A stretch of DNA of 64,000 nt from contig CAKOHT010000002.1 in the NCBI GenBank assembly GCA_934085975.1, positions 62,001-126,000 on the forward strand. The letters are read 5' to 3'. Shown here one piece after another: positions 8,591-18,160 of the stretch. Each line of letters begins with the position of its first letter. Position 1 is the first letter of the stretch. The stretch is from an uncultured Cetobacterium sp. Its GTDB lineage: Bacteria; Fusobacteriota; Fusobacteriia; Fusobacteriales; Fusobacteriaceae. A model generated the notes under the pieces. It was not told the DNA's origin. It worked only from the letters and a program-made list of their open reading frames with translations, and did not search any database. Both the position numbers and the translations under genes were made by a program.

Positions 8591-9611
8591 TCTCTTTTCC
8601 TCCTGTCATAGATTTTCCAACTTCTTGAATCTTCTCGTATATTGGAACTAATTTAGGATTTGATGTCATTACCTCTTGGTGCAGTGGTAAAACTCTATCT
8701 TGGAACGGTAACACTTCTGGATAGAAGAACTGTACGTTCATCTCCTCTTTAGCTTGTTTAATAGATTTCTCTACAGAATCTCCCCAAGCATCTCTTTGAA
8801 CTCTTGAGATTATTTGGAATCCTTTATTAAAGATCTCTCTCTCCTCTGGTGATAGATTAGTTAAAAATCTCTCATTTCCAATAACTATATCAGGTACCAT
8901 TTGGTGCATGTTGTAAGAATAATACTTAGCAACTTCACCATGTTTGTTACTTGTTACAGCTAACTCATTATTTTCTGCTCCATCTATAACGTTTTGTTGC
9001 AACGCTGTATAAACTTCTCCAAACCCCATTGGAGTAGCTGATCCACCAAATAGTTGCATCATTCTAATATTAGAAGCACTTTGTTGAACTCTAATTTTTA
9101 ATCCTTTTAAATCATCTGGAGTAAGTATTGGTTTTTTAACTGTATAGAAGTTTCTAGTTCCAGCATCTAACCAAGCTACTGCTTCAAATCCAGATTTTTT
9201 TGTAGATTTAAATATTGGATCTACAATCTCTTTATCATCCATAACTGCATGATAATGCTCTGGACTTGTAAATAGATATGGTAGGTTAAAAATTTGATAT
9301 ATATCTTCAAAACTCTCTAATATTGCATTACTTGCAACAGTAAAATTAATAGCCCCTGTTTGAGTTAACTCAACTGTGTTTACCTGAGAACCTAAAAGCT
9401 CATTTGGAAATATTTGAACATCATACTTATCACCTAGATTTTCCTCTATGTACTTCTCAAAAGCAAGTAACCCTATGTTAGTAGGGTGATCTGCTGCTTG
9501 ATTGTGTGATACTCTGATGATTTCTTTCCCATTTCCTTTATTACAAGATGTAAAAAGAGCTCCCATGACAATTGCCATAGTTCCCATAAAAACCTTTTTT
9601 ATTATTCTCAT
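8583..9611 (-). CDS. TRAP transporter solute-binding protein (DctP), lipoprotein-type signal
   Basis: 342 residues. An N-terminal signal ends in ALFTSC (Cys 23), which looks like a lipobox, so the protein is probably anchored rather than free in the periplasm. The mature part is a DctP family binding protein: RVSHNQAADHPTNIG at the start, LKGLKIRVQQS and FGEVYTALQQNVIDGAENN in the ligand-binding core. The Arg of KIRVQ normally forms the salt bridge with the carboxylate of the ligand, consistent with a uronate. Starts with ATG after GGGAG. Confidence 0.92.
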   Translation of the reverse strand: MRIIKKVFMGTMAIVMGALFTSCNKGNGKEIIRVSHNQAADHPTNIGLLAFEKYIEENLGDKYDVQIFPNELLGSQVNTVELTQTGAINFTVASNAILESFEDIYQIFNLPYLFTSPEHYHAVMDDKEIVDPIFKSTKKSGFEAVAWLDAGTRNFYTVKKPILTPDDLKGLKIRVQQSASNIRMMQLFGGSATPMGFGEVYTALQQNVIDGAENNELAVTSNKHGEVAKYYSYNMHQMVPDIVIGNERFLTNLSPEEREIFNKGFQIISRVQRDAWGDSVEKSIKQAKEEMNVQFFYPEVLPFQDRVLPLHQEVMTSNPKLVPIYEKIQEVGKSMTGGKENE

Positions 9612-9638
9612 CTTTCTATCTCCCTTTAATTAAGATTC

Positions 9639-11243
9639 TTATTTTGCTTCTAAATACTTATGTAAAGTATTTCTAACTGCATCCTCCCCAGATAACATTT
9701 CTACAAAATAATTTTCTATTAATTCTGAAAGACCAACTTCTTCTAAGTTAACTCCAAAGATTCTATCATTTGTAAGCACAGTTTTAAGTTGCCCTTTGTA
9801 GCTCTCAGGTTTTCCAAACTCAATCCCTACTAGCTGTTCTTTAAGCATCTCTAACATTGGGTCACTACTAATTGATCTCTCTAATCCCTTATCATCCACT
9901 CCTAAAAGGTATCTAAACCACCCTGCTAAAACTAGTGGAATGTATTTTAATGATTTAACGTCTAAATTCTCATCAGCCATATACGACTTAATAGTCTCTC
10001 CAAATCTGATAGCTATCTTTTGAGATGTATCTGTAGCTATTCTTTCTGGTTGATCTGGAATATATGGATTTAGGAATCTCTCATCTATAACCTCATCTAT
10101 AAAGGCCTTTGGATCGATTATCTTTGGACTTTCAACAACTTTTAAAGCCTCGTTATAACCAACCTCTTTTATTAATCTATTTAAATCCTCATCGCTTGCA
10201 GCATCATAAATTGATTTCTTATTTAAGATACATCCAAATATTGCAAGTGTTGTATGTAGTGGATTTAAACATGTAGTTACTTTCATTTTTTCTGTTTTTT
10301 CAACAGTTTCTCTATCTGTTAAAAATACTCCAGCTGCCTCTAAGTTTGGTCTTCCATTAGGGAATTTATCCTCAACTATAAAGTACTCTGGTATTTCAGC
10401 GTTAACAAAAGGAGCCACAAAGCTGTTTCTATTTGTGATAACTGGTGCCATATCCTCAAATCCTAACTTCTCTAAAGAGATTTTTACCTCTTCAGCTGGT
10501 CTAGGAGTGATTTTATCAATCATAGTCACAGGGTAAGATACTTTAGACTCATCTTTTAAATATGTTAAGAACTCATCTTCAACATATCCATTAGTGTTCC
10601 AAGCAGTAGCTATCTCTAAAACAGCTGCCTTTATTTTATCCCCGTTTCCAGAACAGTTATCCATACTTACTAAACTTATTGGTGTTCCATTAGTTTTAAA
10701 TCTTGAGTAAAGTAGTTTTGTAATTAAAGCCATTACATGCTTTGGAGAAGTAAATCCGTTTTTGAAATCCTCTAATATAACTCCAAAGTAGTTTCCAGAA
10801 GGATCCTTTAAGTTATATCCCTTTTCAGTTATTGTAAAACTAATCATCTGAAGTGAATCTTTTTTTACAATCTCCTCTAAAGTATTAAAGTTCTCATCAG
10901 TAGCTTTTATCGACTCAACGATACTACCAATAATCTCATTTTGGAAATCTCCATTTTTATTTAACGTCGTTAAGATAGTTAAGTTATCAAATGGTGTGTA
11001 AGCTTTATCAATGATCTCAGTATCAAAGCTCTCTGCTACAATAATCCCTGTATTCTCTAGATTTTTTTCAATTAAAACTTGTTGTACTTTCCCCATGTAT
11101 GCTCTAAAGATATTTCCAGCACCAAAGTGTAACCACTTTGGAGTTTTTAAAGTTTCCTCTTTTACCGTTTCAATATCATATTTTGGTACTATTACCCCTA
11201 ATGAACCATCTATGTTTTTTATATCCTTTAAGTTTAATTTCAT
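9639..11243 (-). CDS. uxuB: D-mannonate oxidoreductase / fructuronate reductase
   Basis: A 534-residue long-chain mannitol dehydrogenase family enzyme. It shows an N-terminal Rossmann-type region (LHFGAGNIFRAYMGKVQQ) and the active-site lysine segment KMKVTTCLNPLHTTLAIFG. In hexuronate catabolism it reduces D-fructuronate to D-mannonate with NADH. UxuB is a cytoplasmic enzyme; the neighbours uxaC and uxuA, directly upstream in the same operon, make this assignment stronger than tagaturonate reductase (UxaB). ATG after AAGGAG. Confidence 0.9.
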   Translation of the reverse strand: MKLNLKDIKNIDGSLGVIVPKYDIETVKEETLKTPKWLHFGAGNIFRAYMGKVQQVLIEKNLENTGIIVAESFDTEIIDKAYTPFDNLTILTTLNKNGDFQNEIIGSIVESIKATDENFNTLEEIVKKDSLQMISFTITEKGYNLKDPSGNYFGVILEDFKNGFTSPKHVMALITKLLYSRFKTNGTPISLVSMDNCSGNGDKIKAAVLEIATAWNTNGYVEDEFLTYLKDESKVSYPVTMIDKITPRPAEEVKISLEKLGFEDMAPVITNRNSFVAPFVNAEIPEYFIVEDKFPNGRPNLEAAGVFLTDRETVEKTEKMKVTTCLNPLHTTLAIFGCILNKKSIYDAASDEDLNRLIKEVGYNEALKVVESPKIIDPKAFIDEVIDERFLNPYIPDQPERIATDTSQKIAIRFGETIKSYMADENLDVKSLKYIPLVLAGWFRYLLGVDDKGLERSISSDPMLEMLKEQLVGIEFGKPESYKGQLKTVLTNDRIFGVNLEEVGLSELIENYFVEMLSGEDAVRNTLHKYLEAK

Positions 11244-11269
11244 CTCAAATCTCCTTTTGTTAATAACTG

Positions 11270-12316
11270 TTACTTTAACTTAGAAAGAGTCTCCCAAATT
11301 CCTGTTATATAACTTGCTCCTAAAGCTCTATCATATAATCCGTATCCTGGTTTTCCTGTTTCTCCCCAAATCATTCTTCCGTGATCTGGTCTTAGGTATC
11401 CATCAAAGTTATTCTTATGAAGTGCTGCCATAATCTTAACTATATCCAATGACCCACACCCTGAGTAGTGAGCTGACTCTTCAAAGCTTACTCCATCCTC
11501 AAGAAGTTTTACGTTTCTTACGTGTATAAAATGGATTCTTCCCATTGCACTGTACTTATCTACTAATTTCTCCATATTGTTGAAGTTAGCACACCCTAAT
11601 GATCCAGTACAAAGAGTTAGTCCATTGTACTTGCTATTAACCAAACTTAAGAGTCTATCAACATTTTCTTCACACGTTATGATTCTTGGAAGTCCAAAGA
11701 TTGGCCAAGGTGGATCGTCTGGGTGAATAGCCATTTTTACATCAGCCTCTTCAGCCACTGGAATAATCTCTTTTAAAAAATACTCCAAGTTAGCCCAAAG
11801 TCCCTCTTGCCCTATACTCTTATATCCTGCAAATAGCTCTGCCAACTGCTCTTTTGTATAACTTGAATCCCATCCTGGTAGTGATAAATTACTATTTAGT
11901 GGATCTAATTTATCCACTTGATTCTTGTAGTAAACAAGCGTTGTTGAACCATCCTCTAACTCTTTATCTAACTGTGATCTAGTCCAGTCAAATACAGGCA
12001 TGAAGTTGTAACATATAACTTTAACTCCGGCAGCTCCTAAGTTTCTTATGTTTTGCTTGTAGTTCGCTATATACTCATCTCTTCTTCCAATACCTAATTT
12101 TATATCTTCATGTACTGGTACACTCTCTATAACATCAAATTTTAGTCCAGCTTTTTCAACTGTCTCCTTTAAAGCTAATATTTTATCCATTGGCCAAACT
12201 TCCCCAACTGGAACATCATATATAGCTGTTACAATACTTTCCATTGTTGGAATTTGCTTTATGTATTCCAGTTTTACTGGATCAGATTCTCCATACCATC
12301 TAAATGATAATTTCAC
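11270..12316 (-). CDS. uxuA: Mannonate dehydratase
   Basis: 348 residues, a TIM-barrel metal-dependent dehydratase that turns D-mannonate into 2-keto-3-deoxy-D-gluconate (KDG). Signature regions: [42 protein letters not shown] and FIHVRNVK, with [11 protein letters not shown] near the end. Starts with GTG, chosen because of AGGAGGAG just upstream and the family N-terminus. The next enzymes for KDG (kinase and aldolase) are not in this window. Confidence 0.94.
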   Translation of the reverse strand: MKLSFRWYGESDPVKLEYIKQIPTMESIVTAIYDVPVGEVWPMDKILALKETVEKAGLKFDVIESVPVHEDIKLGIGRRDEYIANYKQNIRNLGAAGVKVICYNFMPVFDWTRSQLDKELEDGSTTLVYYKNQVDKLDPLNSNLSLPGWDSSYTKEQLAELFAGYKSIGQEGLWANLEYFLKEIIPVAEEADVKMAIHPDDPPWPIFGLPRIITCEENVDRLLSLVNSKYNGLTLCTGSLGCANFNNMEKLVDKYSAMGRIHFIHVRNVKLLEDGVSFEESAHYSGCGSLDIVKIMAALHKNNFDGYLRPDHGRMIWGETGKPGYGLYDRALGASYITGIWETLSKLK

Positions 12317-12343
12317 TTTCTCCTCCTTAAATATCTATATTAA

Positions 12344-13747
12344 TTAAATTTCTAACTTAAAGTAGTTCTTTGCATTGATGAAGCAAATCTCTTCAATCAT
12401 CGCTTTTAAAATCTCCTCATCATATGGAACCTCTCCATCCTCTACCCAAGCCCCCACTAAATTACAAAGTATTCTTCTGAAATACTCATGTCTTGTATAG
12501 GATAGGAAACTTCTAGAGTCTGTAAGCATTCCTACAAATCTTCTTAAAAGTCCCAGTTGAGATAGAGCTGTCATTTGACGAATCATTCCATCCTTTTGGT
12601 CGTTAAACCACCATCCAGATCCAAACTGAATCTTTCCTGGAGTATCACTATTTTGGAAGTTACCAATCATTGTTCCAAGAACTTCATTGTCCTTTGGATT
12701 TAAACAGTAAAGAATTGTTTTTGGAAGCTCTCCATCTTTATCTAAACTGTTTAATAACTTTGATAAAACCTCTCCATAGTTATTATCTGCTATTGAATCA
12801 AAACCAACATCTGCCCCCAATTTTTTAAACATTCTTTCGTTATTATTTCTAAGAGCACCCATGTGTAGTTGCATTCCTAAATCATTTTTGTAGTAGATTT
12901 TTCCAAGAGCTAAGAAGATTTCAGTTTTATAAGTATCTGCTTCCTCTTTTGTTAAAGTCTCCCCTGCTAATCTTTTAGCGAAGATTGCCTCTATCTTGTT
13001 CTCAGTATCTCTTCTATAAAAAGGTGCCTCTAAACTGTGGTCAGTTACAACACAACCATTTTCTACGAAGAACTGTACTCTACCTTCTAAAACATCTACT
13101 AGTTTTTTGAAAGTGTCTATCTTTTTATTTGAAACAGTTTCTAATTTCTCTAACCAGATTAAATAATCATCTTTTTCTAAGTAGATAGCTTTATCAGGTC
13201 TGAAAGTTGGTAAAACTTTTACTTTAAAGTTCTCATCTTTTAAAATCTCTTGGTGGAACTCTAATGTATCAGCAGGATCATCTGTTGTACAAAGTGCTTT
13301 TACATTTGATCTTTCAATAAGTCTTTTAGCTGTAAACTCACTTGTTTTTAAAAGCTCATTAGCTCTGTTCCAGATGCTCTCAGCAGTCTTTCTATTCAAT
13401 ACCTCTTCTATTCCAAAGAATCTCTTAAGCTCTAAGTGTGACCAGTGGAAAAGTGGGTTTCCATAAGCGTATTCCATAGTTTCTGCAAAAGCTAAGAACT
13501 TCTCATAGTCAGTTGCATCTCCTGTAATATACTTTTCATCTATACCATTTGATCTCATAGCTCTCCACTTATAGTGGTCTCCATAAAGCCAAATCTGTGT
13601 TATATTTTCATAGCTTTTATTCTCAGCTATCTCCTTTGGATTAAGGTGACAGTGATAATCGAATATTGGCATTTTCTCTGCATATTCATATAGTTTTTTA
13701 CTTACATCATTTTTTAATAAAAAATCTGAATCCATAAATTTTCTCAT
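12344..13747 (-). CDS. uxaC: Glucuronate isomerase
   Basis: 467 residues from the chosen start, the usual UxaC length. It isomerises D-glucuronate to fructuronate and D-galacturonate to tagaturonate. The metal-binding PIFDYHCHLNPKEI motif is near the N-terminus; WLYGDHYKWRAMR and GSGWWFNDQKDGM are typical. The start at 13747 is preferred over an in-frame start at 13786 because GAAGGAG lies 7 bases before it and the longer version would run into the -10 box. It is the first gene of the operon uxaC-uxuA-uxuB-TRAP. Confidence 0.94.
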   Translation of the reverse strand: MRKFMDSDFLLKNDVSKKLYEYAEKMPIFDYHCHLNPKEIAENKSYENITQIWLYGDHYKWRAMRSNGIDEKYITGDATDYEKFLAFAETMEYAYGNPLFHWSHLELKRFFGIEEVLNRKTAESIWNRANELLKTSEFTAKRLIERSNVKALCTTDDPADTLEFHQEILKDENFKVKVLPTFRPDKAIYLEKDDYLIWLEKLETVSNKKIDTFKKLVDVLEGRVQFFVENGCVVTDHSLEAPFYRRDTENKIEAIFAKRLAGETLTKEEADTYKTEIFLALGKIYYKNDLGMQLHMGALRNNNERMFKKLGADVGFDSIADNNYGEVLSKLLNSLDKDGELPKTILYCLNPKDNEVLGTMIGNFQNSDTPGKIQFGSGWWFNDQKDGMIRQMTALSQLGLLRRFVGMLTDSRSFLSYTRHEYFRRILCNLVGAWVEDGEVPYDEEILKAMIEEICFINAKNYFKLEI

Positions 13748-13788
13748 AGAAACTCCTTCAAATCTTTTTGTATTAGTTGTATGCAAGT

Positions 13789-13817
13789 ATGATATCCAAT
13801 CTTTTAAATTTTGTCAA
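13789..13817 (-). promoter_or_regulatory. Promoter of the hexuronate operon
   Basis: On the minus strand TTGACA (13812-13817), a 17-base spacer and TATCAT (13789-13794), upstream of the uxaC start. A near-consensus sigma-70 promoter. Confidence 0.75.
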
Positions 13818-13827
13818 CATATTTTTT

Positions 13828-13860
13828 TGTTCTATTTTTAGAGTTTAGTGTTCTATTTTA
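13828..13860 (-). promoter_or_regulatory. Paired direct repeats upstream of the uxaC -35
   Basis: Two copies of TAAAATAGAACA (minus strand; 13828-13839 and 13849-13860) are spaced 21 bp apart, two helical turns, and lie just upstream of the -35. The position and phasing suggest an activator or a paired operator. The binding protein is unknown. Confidence 0.5.
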
Positions 13861-13910
13861 AACAAAAAGCACTTGAAATATAGTGTTTTGAACTATACCT
13901 CAAGTGCTTA
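13860..13910 (-). terminator. Terminator of the lysA-ldcA cluster
   Basis: AAGCACTTGA and TCAAGTGCTT (13867-13876 and 13900-13909) form a 10-bp stem, followed on the minus strand by TTTTTGTTT. It lies 41 bases after the LD-carboxypeptidase stop. The second direct repeat of the uxaC regulatory region begins right at its tail. Confidence 0.85.
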
Positions 13911-13950
13911 TAATACGAATTTTTTCTACAAAAATACTCTATTTTTTATC

Positions 13951-14850
13951 TTAATTGTAATACTTAACTATTCTCTTTTCACCGTCTATCCTATAAATAC
14001 CTCCAAACTCTAAAGTTAACATAGGTTTACAGTGACCTGATTTTAAATTATAACAAACTGGTTTTTTTAAATTGGAAAAATGAAAATCAAAAACCTCTTT
14101 CAAGGACATATCATGCTCTGAACTTTTTTCACAGTTTTTAAAATCACCTAAAATAATTCCAGAAATTTCATTTAAAACTCCGGCGTTTTTTAATTGCCAT
14201 ATCATCCTATCTACTTTATATGTACTCTCTGAAATTTCTTCAATAAAAAGTATTTTGTCTCTGTAATCAATATCGTACTCACTTCTTATATTTGATACCA
14301 ATACAGCTAAATTTCCCCCTATTAAAACTCCCTCTCCTTTCAATGAGTTATAAAAGCCTATCTCCTCACCGAAATTTTCTAAATTACACTCCTTGAAATC
14401 TTCCATAACTACTCCTAAAAAATGATTTAAAGTTTCTCTGTCGTAACTTCCTGAAAAATTACTCACACCCATAGGTCCATGATAACTTTTCATTCCACAT
14501 TTTTTATATAGAGCTAAAAGAACTGAGGTAATATCACTATATCCTATAAATGGTTTTGGATTTTTCTTTATCTCTTCATAGTCTAGAAGTTCCAACAATC
14601 TAGTGCAACCATAACCTCCACGTACACACATTATTGCCTCTATGCCTTTATCTTTAAAAAAATCGTTTATATCCTTTGCTCTCTCCTCATCAGTTCCGGC
14701 AAAGGAATACCATTTTTTAGTTACACTTTCACCTACTTTTATCTTAAACCCCATTGTAGTTAAGTTCTCAATAGCACTTTCCAAAACTTCTTTTTCTATA
14801 GATCCAGCTGGAGCAACTAAGCCTATAGTATCCCCTCTTTTTAACTTCAT
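13951..14850 (-). CDS. ldcA: LD-carboxypeptidase (peptidase S66)
   Basis: 299 residues, family S66 serine peptidase that removes the terminal D-Ala from the tetrapeptide of recycled or mature peptidoglycan. It shows the N-terminal GDTIGLVAPAG, the nucleophile region FIGYSDITSVLLALY (Ser of YSD) and the later Glu and His regions IEEISESTYKVDRM and LKSGHCKP. No signal peptide, so cytoplasmic recycling is likely. It is the last gene of the cell-wall cluster, 12 bases after spmB. Start ATG with GGA-rich leader. Confidence 0.9.
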   Translation of the reverse strand: MKLKRGDTIGLVAPAGSIEKEVLESAIENLTTMGFKIKVGESVTKKWYSFAGTDEERAKDINDFFKDKGIEAIMCVRGGYGCTRLLELLDYEEIKKNPKPFIGYSDITSVLLALYKKCGMKSYHGPMGVSNFSGSYDRETLNHFLGVVMEDFKECNLENFGEEIGFYNSLKGEGVLIGGNLAVLVSNIRSEYDIDYRDKILFIEEISESTYKVDRMIWQLKNAGVLNEISGIILGDFKNCEKSSEHDMSLKEVFDFHFSNLKKPVCYNLKSGHCKPMLTLEFGGIYRIDGEKRIVKYYN

Positions 14851-14862
14851 AAAATCCGTCCT

Positions 14863-15402
14863 TTATCCAAAAATTATATTACAAACCCAAACAGCTGAAA
14901 GTAGTCCTGCAACGTCTGCCAACAACCCTGCCACTATAGCGTGTCTTGTTTTTCTAATACTAATAGCCCCAAAATAAACAGCCAGAACATAGAATGTAGT
15001 TTCTGTTGACCCCATCATTACAGATCCCATTCTTCCAATCATAGAATCTGGACCGAAATTAATAAATAAATCATTTAAAATTCCCGTTGATCCTCCCCCT
15101 GAAAGTGGTCTCATAATAGCCATAGGTAGTAACTCTCCTGGCATACCTATCAGTTGTAAGATTGGGTTTATTCCTTTTACAATTAAATCGATAGCCCCTG
15201 AACTTCTGAAAACACCAATGGCAACTAACATAGCAACTAAAAACGGAATTATTTTTATAGCCGTAGAAAATCCTTCCTTCGCTCCTTCGCAAAAAACCTC
15301 ATAAACTTTAACTTTAGCTACAAAAAAACTATATCCAAGTATTGAAAGTATTATCACCGGTATTGCATATAAAGATATTTTTCCCATTATTAAAGTAAAC
15401 AT
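14863..15402 (-). CDS. spmB: SpmB-type membrane protein (nucleoside recognition/Gate domain)
   Basis: 179 residues with about four to five hydrophobic segments. The sequence has the SpmB pattern: AKVKVYEVFCEGAKEGF, PLSGGGSTGILNDLF and GSTETTFYVLAVYFGA. In Bacillus SpmB and SpmA are needed for spore core dehydration. In this diderm organism without visible sporulation genes the function is unknown, perhaps a transporter linked to cell-wall turnover. It lies between the PBP4-type gene and ldcA. Confidence 0.88.
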   Translation of the reverse strand: MFTLIMGKISLYAIPVIILSILGYSFFVAKVKVYEVFCEGAKEGFSTAIKIIPFLVAMLVAIGVFRSSGAIDLIVKGINPILQLIGMPGELLPMAIMRPLSGGGSTGILNDLFINFGPDSMIGRMGSVMMGSTETTFYVLAVYFGAISIRKTRHAIVAGLLADVAGLLSAVWVCNIIFG

Positions 15403-15447
15403 AAACCCCTCCTATTATAGCATCTATTAAATCCTATTCATAATCCA

Positions 15448-16890
15448 TCAAAATATATTATTCAATAAAACTTCCATCTCTTCTCTTAACTCTTTTCTTG
15501 AACCATTCCAATGATTAACCATTATAGCAAACGCATATGTCTTCCCATTTTTTTCAACATATCCTGAATATGATTGAATTCCACTCATACTCCCACTTTT
15601 TATTTTAGCATTTCCAGATAATGGTGTATCTTTTAGAAATAATTTAACAGTTCCTTCTTTTCCAGCTATTGGTAGTATATCTTTTAAATCATTCTTCGAA
15701 TACGCTAGAACATCTACCAAAAATTTTGAAGATACTATATTTCCTCTTGAAAGCCCACTTCCATCTCCTAAAACCAGTGCATTTGTTTCTAAACCATTAT
15801 TTTTCCAGAATTCAACTATATCAATTTTTTTACTTTTCTTTAGAAGTTGGTACAGATGCTCTGCATAGTGATTATCACTTCTTGTTAAAAGAACCCTACA
15901 AATTTCCGATATAGTCGGTGACTCTGTTATTGCTATGATTTTCCCATCCTTAGGCCTTTTTGAAGTTGTTCTAGCACTTAGTACTTTTCCTGTAAACTTT
16001 ATACCTTTCTTCTGTAAATATTCTGAAAAATAATTCCCCAAAAATAGTCCTGGATCTGGAATATCACTGTCTATCCTATATTCCTCTTCACTCTTTGATA
16101 TAGTTCCACTAATCGTTCTTTTATTTTCTAAAGGTGCTCCCTGAACTATAAGAGTATTTTTACTATTTTCTAATACTAATGCCTTATTATCAAAGCTTAG
16201 CTCTTTAATTTTAGGAGATATTCTTGTTATTTTAGGTTTTTCTCCTGACTTCTTTGTTTCCAATGAAAGAGTATACAAATTATCAAATATACTTATCCCA
16301 TAAGTTGCCTGACCATAATCTGTTCCCATATCTTCCCAAAGCCATTTTCCTGGAATTCCTTCATACCCAAATAGATCATCAAGTACAATTATATTTCCAT
16401 CAATTGATTTTATTCCAATCCTCTTCATCTCTTGAACCCAATGCTTTAAAAACAACTCTTTATCCTCTGCAAACCCATTGGAACCTAATGTAGGGTCTCC
16501 ACTTCCTTCAATATAAACATCTCCTTTTAAAATGCCACTTTTAGATATCTTACCATCATATAGAAGTTTTGTTTCTAAAGTTGTATCTCCTCCCAAAACT
16601 TTTATAGCTGTTGCAGAAGTAACTATTTTTAAAACTGAAGCTGGTACTAACCCTGTGTCACCGTTATAATTATCCACAATCTTCTCACTATCTAAATCAA
16701 CTGCATAAAAACTCAAATTTCCATGTTTCATCATATCTGAATTTATAAATTTTTTTAAAGGCTTTGTTTTCTCTTTGGGCAATCTTGTACTTATTTTTTG
16801 TGTATTTTCTTCTTGTCGAACATTTTCTAAACCACTACAACTTATAAATAGTAGTGCCAATAATGACACATAAAAAAACTTTTTCTTCAT
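15448..16890 (-). CDS. dacB: D-Ala-D-Ala carboxypeptidase/endopeptidase, PBP4 (S13) family
   Basis: 480 residues. The signal ends in LLFISC (lipobox, Cys 18), so this is probably a lipoprotein. The three penicillin-binding motifs are present: PASVLKIVTSA (SxxK), TRSDNHYAEHL (SxN) and IKSGSMSG (KSG in place of KTG). The family hydrolyses D-Ala-D-Ala and cross-links in the periplasm. It lies between spmA and spmB, resembling the Bacillus dacB-spmA-spmB order, although that dacB belongs to a different PBP family (S11). ATG with GGGAGA upstream. Confidence 0.92.
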   Translation of the reverse strand: MKKKFFYVSLLALLFISCSGLENVRQEENTQKISTRLPKEKTKPLKKFINSDMMKHGNLSFYAVDLDSEKIVDNYNGDTGLVPASVLKIVTSATAIKVLGGDTTLETKLLYDGKISKSGILKGDVYIEGSGDPTLGSNGFAEDKELFLKHWVQEMKRIGIKSIDGNIIVLDDLFGYEGIPGKWLWEDMGTDYGQATYGISIFDNLYTLSLETKKSGEKPKITRISPKIKELSFDNKALVLENSKNTLIVQGAPLENKRTISGTISKSEEEYRIDSDIPDPGLFLGNYFSEYLQKKGIKFTGKVLSARTTSKRPKDGKIIAITESPTISEICRVLLTRSDNHYAEHLYQLLKKSKKIDIVEFWKNNGLETNALVLGDGSGLSRGNIVSSKFLVDVLAYSKNDLKDILPIAGKEGTVKLFLKDTPLSGNAKIKSGSMSGIQSYSGYVEKNGKTYAFAIMVNHWNGSRKELREEMEVLLNNIF

Positions 16891-16913
16891 TTACCTTCTC
16901 CCTAAAGTTCTAT

Positions 16914-17534
16914 TTATAAAGCTGCCTCTTTTAACTCTTCAATGTCCTCTCTTTTGAATTTTTTTAGTTTTTGTAGCATCTTGCAACTTATAATAGCTAC
17001 TGTTGTAGATATCAATGTAGCTACTATTGTAGGTGCTATTATTTCACTCACATTGGCGGAGTTTGCTGCAGCACGATACGCCAGTACACTTGATGACACA
17101 AGCGTAACAGATGATGTATTAATAGCTAAAAATAGCACCATTGCATCTGTTGCTTCATCCTTATTCTCATTTAAGTCCTGTAACTCTTGCATAGCTTTTA
17201 TTCCCAATGGAGTAGCAGCATTCCCTAAACCTAAAAAATTGGCAGCTATATTTGCCACAATGCTTCCGTTGGCAGGATGATTCTCCGGAATTTCTGGAAA
17301 CAATAGTCTCATAAGAGGTCTCAAAGCTTTTCCAAGCAATTGAACCAAGCCCGCTTTTTCCGCTACCTTCATAAGGCCCAACCAAAAACTCATTATTCCT
17401 ATTAGACCAATTGAAATTTCTACCGCTGTTTTAGCTGAAGAGACAACTGAATCTGTTACCCCTTGAACCGTTCCTGTAAACATAGATATCACTATACCTA
17501 TAAGTATTAACCCCACCCAAATTGCATTTATCAT
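16914..17534 (-). CDS. spmA: SpmA-type membrane protein (nucleoside recognition/Gate domain)
   Basis: 206 residues from ATG 17534, chosen because GGGAGGG precedes it; an in-frame start 15 bases upstream has none. Hydrophobic helices and the SpmA motifs GLMKVAEKAGLVQLLGK, NIAANFLGLGNAATPLGIKAM and FLAINTSSVTLV are present. It is the partner of the SpmB-type protein. Role outside spore formers is not established. Confidence 0.88.
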   Translation of the reverse strand: MINAIWVGLILIGIVISMFTGTVQGVTDSVVSSAKTAVEISIGLIGIMSFWLGLMKVAEKAGLVQLLGKALRPLMRLLFPEIPENHPANGSIVANIAANFLGLGNAATPLGIKAMQELQDLNENKDEATDAMVLFLAINTSSVTLVSSSVLAYRAAANSANVSEIIAPTIVATLISTTVAIISCKMLQKLKKFKREDIEELKEAAL

Positions 17535-17556
17535 AATACCCTCCCTCATATAAATT

Positions 17557-18150
17557 TTACAAAAACATAGTTACTCCTATCAATATAAAAACACTCCCTG
17601 ATAAATATTTCATTTTATTGAATAAAAATTCTTTAACTTTATCTGTAAAAAGAGTTGTAGAAAAAGCTAGAACTATATACCATGAAACTTCAATCATCAA
17701 ATAAATACTTCCTAAAAGAAACATCTCTTTTCCAAGGTTTCCATTTCCTTTTAAAAATTGAGGAATAAAAGTTATAAAAAATAATAAAACCTTAGGATTA
17801 GCCAAATTTGTTATCATTCCCTTCAAATATGAGTTGTTTTTCTCTCTTTCCTCTAAAAGTGTTTTTTTAGATTTTAATTCTGTTACTCCAGTGTAGATTA
17901 AATATCCTGCACCAACAATTTTTATAATTGAAAACAATAGTGAGTTTTCTAATCCATTTGTAGGTATTACAAATATTGCCAATAAAATTGAACCTAATAC
18001 ATTGTAAATCATTCCACCACTCATAACACCTAAAGCTGATTTTAATCCCTCTTTTCTTCCATATAAAGTTGAATTGCTTAAGATATATACCGTTGCCAGT
18101 CCTGGTGTCATTGCAAAAATCAATGATGCTAACATAAATTTTATTTCCAC
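17557..18150 (-). CDS. LysE/RhtB family amino acid exporter
   Basis: 197 residues and six hydrophobic segments. Typical RhtB-type features are the start FMLASLIFAMTPGLATVYIL, GRKEGLKSALGVMSGG and GMITNLANPKVLLFFITFIPQF. The family exports amino acids such as lysine, threonine or homoserine. It follows lysA by 10 bases, so lysine or a related diamino acid is a reasonable guess for the substrate. Confidence 0.88.
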   Translation of the reverse strand: MEIKFMLASLIFAMTPGLATVYILSNSTLYGRKEGLKSALGVMSGGMIYNVLGSILLAIFVIPTNGLENSLLFSIIKIVGAGYLIYTGVTELKSKKTLLEEREKNNSYLKGMITNLANPKVLLFFITFIPQFLKGNGNLGKEMFLLGSIYLMIEVSWYIVLAFSTTLFTDKVKEFLFNKMKYLSGSVFILIGVTMFL

Positions 18151-18160
18151 AGTCCCACCT

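Noticed and set aside
17167..17385. 72-residue frame inside spmA
   Set aside because: Overlaps the conserved SpmA coding sequence in another frame; low-complexity composition.
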